Both the position numbers and the translations under genes were made by a program. Shown piece after piece: positions 60,267-64,000 of a DNA stretch of 64,000 nt (its first letter is position 1; every line of letters starts with the position of its first letter). Under the pieces are notes generated by a model. It worked only from the letters and a program-made list of their open reading frames with translations. It was not told the origin of the DNA and did no database searches. Source of the DNA: Paraburkholderia sp. LEh10 (GTDB lineage Bacteria; Pseudomonadota; Gammaproteobacteria; Burkholderiales; Burkholderiaceae); NCBI RefSeq assembly GCF_017814945.1, contig NZ_JAGIPX010000035.1:20404-84403 (forward strand), read 5' to 3'.

Positions 60267-61664
60267 GTGAACGATTACAACGAGCGGAGTATCTGGCTGC
60301 GTCTACGCGCCATGTTGTCGCTGAACGACCCGCGGTGGGGCCGGGGCGAAGGCAATGGCGATCGTCAGCGGCTGAACGATTCGAAGCGTCCGCCCAACGG
60401 CAAGGACAGCGAAGGTCCGCCCGATCTCGATGAAATGTGGCGCGAGTTCAACCAGCGCCTGTCGCGCGTGTTCGGCCGCAAGGGTGGAGGCGGCGACCGC
60501 CGCCCGGACAATGGGCGTGGCGCGCGCATCGGCGTGGGCATCATCATCGGCGTGCTGATCGCGATCTATCTCGGCAGCGGGGTGTTCGTCGTGCAGGACG
60601 GTCAGGCGGCCGTGGTGCTGCGCTTCGGCCAGGTGCAAGGCACGGCCGGGCAGGGCGTGCACTGGCGCCTGCCGTATCCGTTCGAGTCACATGAAGTCGT
60701 CAATGTCGGCCAGGTGCGTTCCGTCGAAATCGGCCGCAACAATGTGGTGCGTCTCGCGAACGTGAAGGACGCGTCGATGCTCACGCACGACACCGATATC
60801 GTCGCTGTGCGCTTCGCGGTCCAATACCAGATCCGCAAGCCGGCCGACTATCTGTTCCGCAGCGCCGAGCCAGATCAGAGCGTCACGCAGGCCGCGCAGG
60901 CGGCCGTGCGGCAGATCGTCGGTGCGCGCAGCACGAACGACATCCTGAATCAGGACCGCGAAGTCGTTCGCGCGCAACTGGCGCAAGCGATCCAGCATTC
61001 CCTGGACGAATTTCACACGGGGCTCGCCGTGACGGGCGTGACGATCCAGAGCGTGCAGGTGCCCGACCAGGTCCAGGCGGCATACGACGACGCCGCGAAG
61101 GCGCGTCAGGACCGCGAGCGCGCGAAGCGCGATGCGCAGGCGTACGCGAACGAACTGCTGCCGCGCGCGCAGGCGGAAGCCGCGCGCATGATTGACGACG
61201 CGAAAACCTATAGCGACCGTGTCGTCGCGCAGGCGCAAGGCGAAGCCGAGCGCTTCAAGGAAGTGTATGCGCAGTATTCGAAGGCGCCTGCCGTGATCCG
61301 CGAGCGCATGTATCTCGAAACGATGCAGCAGATCTATTCGAACACGACGAAGGTGTTCGTCGACAGCAAGTCCGGCAGCAACGTGCTGTATCTGCCGCTC
61401 GACAAGCTGGTCGAGCAGACGCGCCAGCGCGCGGCCGAGGCGGCTGCCGCCAGTTCCGCGTCGGCTGCCCAGACGGCGCAGGGAGCACCCGCCGCTCAAA
61501 ACGCCCAGAACAGCCAGTCAGCGGCACAGGGCGGCAGCACCCCGACCATCGTCGCGCCGCCCGCCGCGCCCGTCAGCGCCGCAAGCCAGGCGGCCGCCGC
61601 GAGCGACGCCTTCCGTTCGCGCGATTCGTTCCGCAGCCGCGGCCGCGAAGACGATCTGCAATAA
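60267..61664 (+). CDS. hflK: FtsH protease regulator subunit HflK
   Basis: A membrane-anchored SPFH/prohibitin-family protein that forms a cage around FtsH together with HflC. The 465-residue protein has a polar N-terminal region (~1-90; Gly/Asp/Arg-rich), one membrane segment (~92-110), an SPFH domain (~115-300) and a helical region. A C-terminal tail (~395-465) is rich in Ala, Gln and Ser and ends in alternating Arg/Ser (SRDSFRSRGRE). The start is GTG, 30 bp after hflX. It overlaps functionally with hflC, 11 bp further on. Confidence 0.95.
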   Translation: MNDYNERSIWLRLRAMLSLNDPRWGRGEGNGDRQRLNDSKRPPNGKDSEGPPDLDEMWREFNQRLSRVFGRKGGGGDRRPDNGRGARIGVGIIIGVLIAIYLGSGVFVVQDGQAAVVLRFGQVQGTAGQGVHWRLPYPFESHEVVNVGQVRSVEIGRNNVVRLANVKDASMLTHDTDIVAVRFAVQYQIRKPADYLFRSAEPDQSVTQAAQAAVRQIVGARSTNDILNQDREVVRAQLAQAIQHSLDEFHTGLAVTGVTIQSVQVPDQVQAAYDDAAKARQDRERAKRDAQAYANELLPRAQAEAARMIDDAKTYSDRVVAQAQGEAERFKEVYAQYSKAPAVIRERMYLETMQQIYSNTTKVFVDSKSGSNVLYLPLDKLVEQTRQRAAEAAAASSASAAQTAQGAPAAQNAQNSQSAAQGGSTPTIVAPPAAPVSAASQAAAASDAFRSRDSFRSRGREDDLQ

Positions 61665-61675
61665 GGAGCGCGAAC

Positions 61676-62587
61676 ATGAACAAAACCATTGCGCTCGTCA
61701 TTGCCATCGTGATCGTGCTGTTCGCGGCATCGTCGATGGTATTCGTCGTCGATCCGCGGCACATGGCCGTCGTGTCCGCGCGCGGCGATGCCGCGCCCAC
61801 GCTCGCCGGCCCCGGTCTGCACGTGAAGCTGCCGCCGCCGTTGCAGACGGTGACGTCGGTGGACACGCGCATCCAGTCGCTCGACACGCCCGATGAAGAC
61901 CGCTACGCCACGTCCGACAAAACGGAAGTGCTGGTGAACCCCGTTGTGAAGTACCGCGTGTCCGATCCCGTGAAGCTGGTCGCGGAAACGAAGGGCGACG
62001 TGCAGAGCCTGCCCGACCGTCTCGCGCTGCTCGCGCGCGGCGCGCTCGGCGACGCGTTCGCGAAGTCCACGCTGCCCGACGCGCTCGCGAAGCAGGACGC
62101 GATCACGGACGCGGCGCGCGACGGCCTGCAGAAGAGCGCGGCGTCGCTGGGCGTCGATGTCGTCGATGTGCAGCTCACGCGCATCGATTTCCCCGCCGCG
62201 ATGGCCGACTCCGTCTACAAGCGCATGATTGCCGCGCGCGAGCAGATCGCCAACCAGCAGCGCGCGGAAGGACAGGCGCAAGCGGACAAGATCAAGGCGG
62301 ACGCCGCGCATCAGCAGCAGGCGGTGCTCGCCGACGCGTACAAAGAGGCGCAGGGGATCAAGGGCGACGGCGACGGCAAGGCCGCGTCGATTGCCGCCGA
62401 CGCGTACAGCCGCGATCCGCAGTTCTATCAGTTCTACCAAAGCATGCAGGCCTACAAGAACAGCTTCAAGCCAGGCGACGTGATGGTCGTCGACTCGAGC
62501 AGCGACTTCTACCGCTTCATGCGTAGCCCGGACGGCGCTGCCGCCCAATCGTCTTCCGGCGCGTCGACGGGCGCGCGCAAACACTGA
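61676..62587 (+). CDS. hflC: FtsH protease regulator subunit HflC
   Basis: The partner SPFH protein of HflK. The 303-residue product has an N-terminal membrane segment (~5-25) and an SPFH domain (~20-190). A long helical segment (~190-265) has the REQIANQQRAEGQAQADKI coiled-coil pattern. AAGGAGCGCGAAC is a strong ribosome-binding site. The YccA/BI-1 protein at 48.1 kb may act on the same FtsH complex (inference). Confidence 0.96.
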   Translation: MNKTIALVIAIVIVLFAASSMVFVVDPRHMAVVSARGDAAPTLAGPGLHVKLPPPLQTVTSVDTRIQSLDTPDEDRYATSDKTEVLVNPVVKYRVSDPVKLVAETKGDVQSLPDRLALLARGALGDAFAKSTLPDALAKQDAITDAARDGLQKSAASLGVDVVDVQLTRIDFPAAMADSVYKRMIAAREQIANQQRAEGQAQADKIKADAAHQQQAVLADAYKEAQGIKGDGDGKAASIAADAYSRDPQFYQFYQSMQAYKNSFKPGDVMVVDSSSDFYRFMRSPDGAAAQSSSGASTGARKH

Positions 62588-62630
62588 TAACTGAAACGCC
62601 GCGGCACAGGTATCGCGGCGGCCTCATCGC

Positions 62631-62822
62631 ATGGACATAGCTGGCTCGTTACTGCTCGCGATCGCACTGATGCTGATCATCGAGGGGATGTTCCCATTCG
62701 TTTTTCCGAGTGCGTGGCGCGACACGTTTCGTAAAATAGCGGAGCGCCCGCCGCACCATATCCGGATCGGCGGACTGATCGTGATGGTGCTCGGGCTGAT
62801 GCTGCTGCTGATCGCGACGTAG
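62631..62822 (+). CDS. DUF2065 small membrane protein
   Basis: A 63-residue protein with two hydrophobic segments (~4-22 and ~46-62) separated by WRDTFRKIAERPPHHIRIGG. This is the DUF2065 (YjeT) family. Its place after hflC and before the hisZ region is conserved in beta- and gamma-proteobacteria. No function is established. Start at 62631 is 43 bp after hflC; hflKC and this gene probably form one unit. Confidence 0.9.
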   Translation: MDIAGSLLLAIALMLIIEGMFPFVFPSAWRDTFRKIAERPPHHIRIGGLIVMVLGLMLLLIAT

Positions 62823-63114
62823 GTGCTCGTGCGGTTTCCGGGCGACGCGCGTCAGGTGCCGTCTGTTTCTGGCGGCCGTCTCTGGGTTTCTGCGTTGTAT
62901 GCCGCACGCGCGTCGTGCCCAGTGGTGCCGTGACGCTGAATGCCGCGGCGCTCAGACTCGCGCGTCGGCGGCCGCATTGAAGAACCCGCGCGCCGCCGAT
63001 CCGTCACGTCAAGCGCGAGGCCCGCGCGAACGTTTCGGTCCCGCGCGCTGCGTGCCACTCCCATTTCAACGGCGTCTGCGATGACGCCGGATTTACCGTC
63101 GTAGGACTGTATCG

Positions 63115-64000
63115 ATGTCGACCTGGTTACTTCCCGAGAATATTGCCGACGTGCTGCCGTCCGAGGCACGCAAGATCGAAGAGCTGCGCCGCCGGCTGCT
63201 CGACCGTTTTCGCGCGTACGGCTACGAGATGGTCATGCCGCCGCTGCTCGAATACCTGGAGTCGCTGCTGACGAGCGGTGGCAGCGATCTGAACCTGCGC
63301 ACGTTCAAGCTCGTAGATCAACTGTCTGGCCGCACGCTCGGCCTGCGCGCCGACATGACGCCGCAGGTCGCGCGTATCGACGCGCATCTGCTGAACCGCC
63401 AGGGCGTGACGCGTCTGTGCTACGCGGGCAACGTGCTGCATACGCGTCCGCGCGGCCTCCACGCGACGCGCGAGCAGATCCAGATCGGCGCTGAAATCTA
63501 TGGCCATGCCGGTCTCGAAGCGGATCTGGAAATCCAGCAACTGATGCTGGACGCGCTGCATCTGGCGGGTCTCGGCAGGGTGCGCCTGGACCTGTGCCAC
63601 GCGGCCGTGCTCGCGGCGCTGATCGACCGGGAACCAGCCGCTGCATCGCTCGGCGAGGCGCTGTTCGTGGCGCTCGCCGGCAAGGACGTGCCGCTTTTGA
63701 AGGAACTGACGGCGAATCTTTCACCCGTCACGCGCGACGCGCTGCGTGCGCTGCCGACGCTCTATGGCGACGCCACCGTGCTCGAGGAAGCCCGTGCACG
63801 TCTGCCAAATTTGCCGGAAATCTCTCGAGCACTCGACGACCTCGCGTTTCTCGCGCAGCAGGTCGACGGCGCGCAAGTGCTGATCGATCTGGCCGATCTG
63901 CGCGGTTATGCGTATCACAGCGGTGTGATGTTCTCGGCCTACGTTGACGGCGTGCCGAACGCCGTCGCGCGCGGTGGCCGGTACGACAAGGTCGGTCAGG
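63115..64000 (+). CDS. hisZ: ATP phosphoribosyltransferase regulatory subunit HisZ, 3' truncated by window
   Basis: A class II synthetase-like regulatory subunit that, with short-form HisG, starts histidine synthesis. The visible 295 codons begin MSTWLLPENIADVLPSEARK and include motif 1 (RFRAYGYEMVMPPLLEYLE), the motif 2 region (LGLRADMTPQVARIDAHLL; LCYAGNVLHTRPRGL) and ARGGRYDKVGQ at the window edge. It has no anticodon-binding domain in view, and lacks HisS's RGLDYY in favour of YAYHSGVMFSAY. The frame is open to the last base. Confidence 0.95.
   Translation, partial: MSTWLLPENIADVLPSEARKIEELRRRLLDRFRAYGYEMVMPPLLEYLESLLTSGGSDLNLRTFKLVDQLSGRTLGLRADMTPQVARIDAHLLNRQGVTRLCYAGNVLHTRPRGLHATREQIQIGAEIYGHAGLEADLEIQQLMLDALHLAGLGRVRLDLCHAAVLAALIDREPAAASLGEALFVALAGKDVPLLKELTANLSPVTRDALRALPTLYGDATVLEEARARLPNLPEISRALDDLAFLAQQVDGAQVLIDLADLRGYAYHSGVMFSAYVDGVPNAVARGGRYDKVGQ

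Noticed and set aside
62823..63114. Small gene between DUF2065 and hisZ
   Set aside because: Frames in both strands are Arg/Ala-rich with no start context or similarity; treated as the hisZ upstream region.

Overview
This 64-kb window is a high-GC chromosomal segment from a beta-proteobacterium. Protein sequences and gene order point to the Burkholderiaceae, most likely Paraburkholderia, Burkholderia or Caballeronia: a PHA-granule phasin, prfB-lysS, dapA-bamC, pyrG-kdsA-eno-ftsB, and hfq-hflX-hflK-hflC-hisZ. Genus is an inference. Almost all of the window is core housekeeping sequence. I see no prophage, insertion sequence, CRISPR array, tRNA or rRNA gene, or defence island.

Layout. 1-3.5 kb: the end of aceF (pyruvate dehydrogenase E2) and lpdA (E3 with two lipoyl domains). 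3.9-6.4 kb: a minus-strand phasin with a promoter bracketed by a repeated 16-mer, then a PBP7-type endopeptidase. 6.4-9.7 kb: an IclR regulator divergent from a lutAB lactate-oxidation pair. 9.8-10.8 kb: a Tyr/Gly-rich lipoprotein and a small membrane ORF. 10.9-17.6 kb: a low-molecular-weight phosphatase followed by the full isc operon (iscR-iscS-iscU-iscA-hscB-hscA-fdx-iscX), whose promoter overlaps two IscR-type operators. 17.8-25.3 kb, minus strand: a glycine-zipper protein, lysS, prfB with its programmed frameshift, a large inverted-repeat element, recJ and a recJ-linked conserved protein. 25.7-31.9 kb: lolC-lolD, tatD, comEC and a hydrolase. 32-36.6 kb: pyrG-kdsA-eno-ftsB. 36.7-38.7 kb, minus strand: a Trp/Gly-tailed lipoprotein, hslO and a gamma carbonic anhydrase. 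38.9-48 kb: a ferritin-like protein, a hydrolase, a PHP phosphatase, a YciO-type protein, an M50 protease, trpS, a methyltransferase, dapA, bamC and an MBL hydrolase. 48-58.5 kb: a BI-1/YccA protein (minus), then ndk, rlmN, a RodZ-like protein, ispG, hisS, yfgM, bamB and der. 58.7-64 kb: hfq, hflX, hflK, hflC, a DUF2065 protein and hisZ, cut by the window end.

Functionally the window covers Fe-S cluster assembly, translation (lysS, trpS, hisS, prfB, rlmN), outer-membrane biogenesis (lolCD, bamB, bamC, kdsA), central carbon metabolism and proteostasis (hslO, hflKC, yfgM). The best candidates for under-described biology are non-coding. One is a ~700-bp palindromic intergenic element between prfB and recJ, built of ~36-bp subrepeats plus a hairpin core; the core recurs between aceF and lpdA. 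Another is the operator-like pair around the phasin promoter. The dual-lipoyl E3 and its perfect 77-bp identity with aceF, which suggests recent sequence exchange, are also notable. I found no convincing new multi-gene system.
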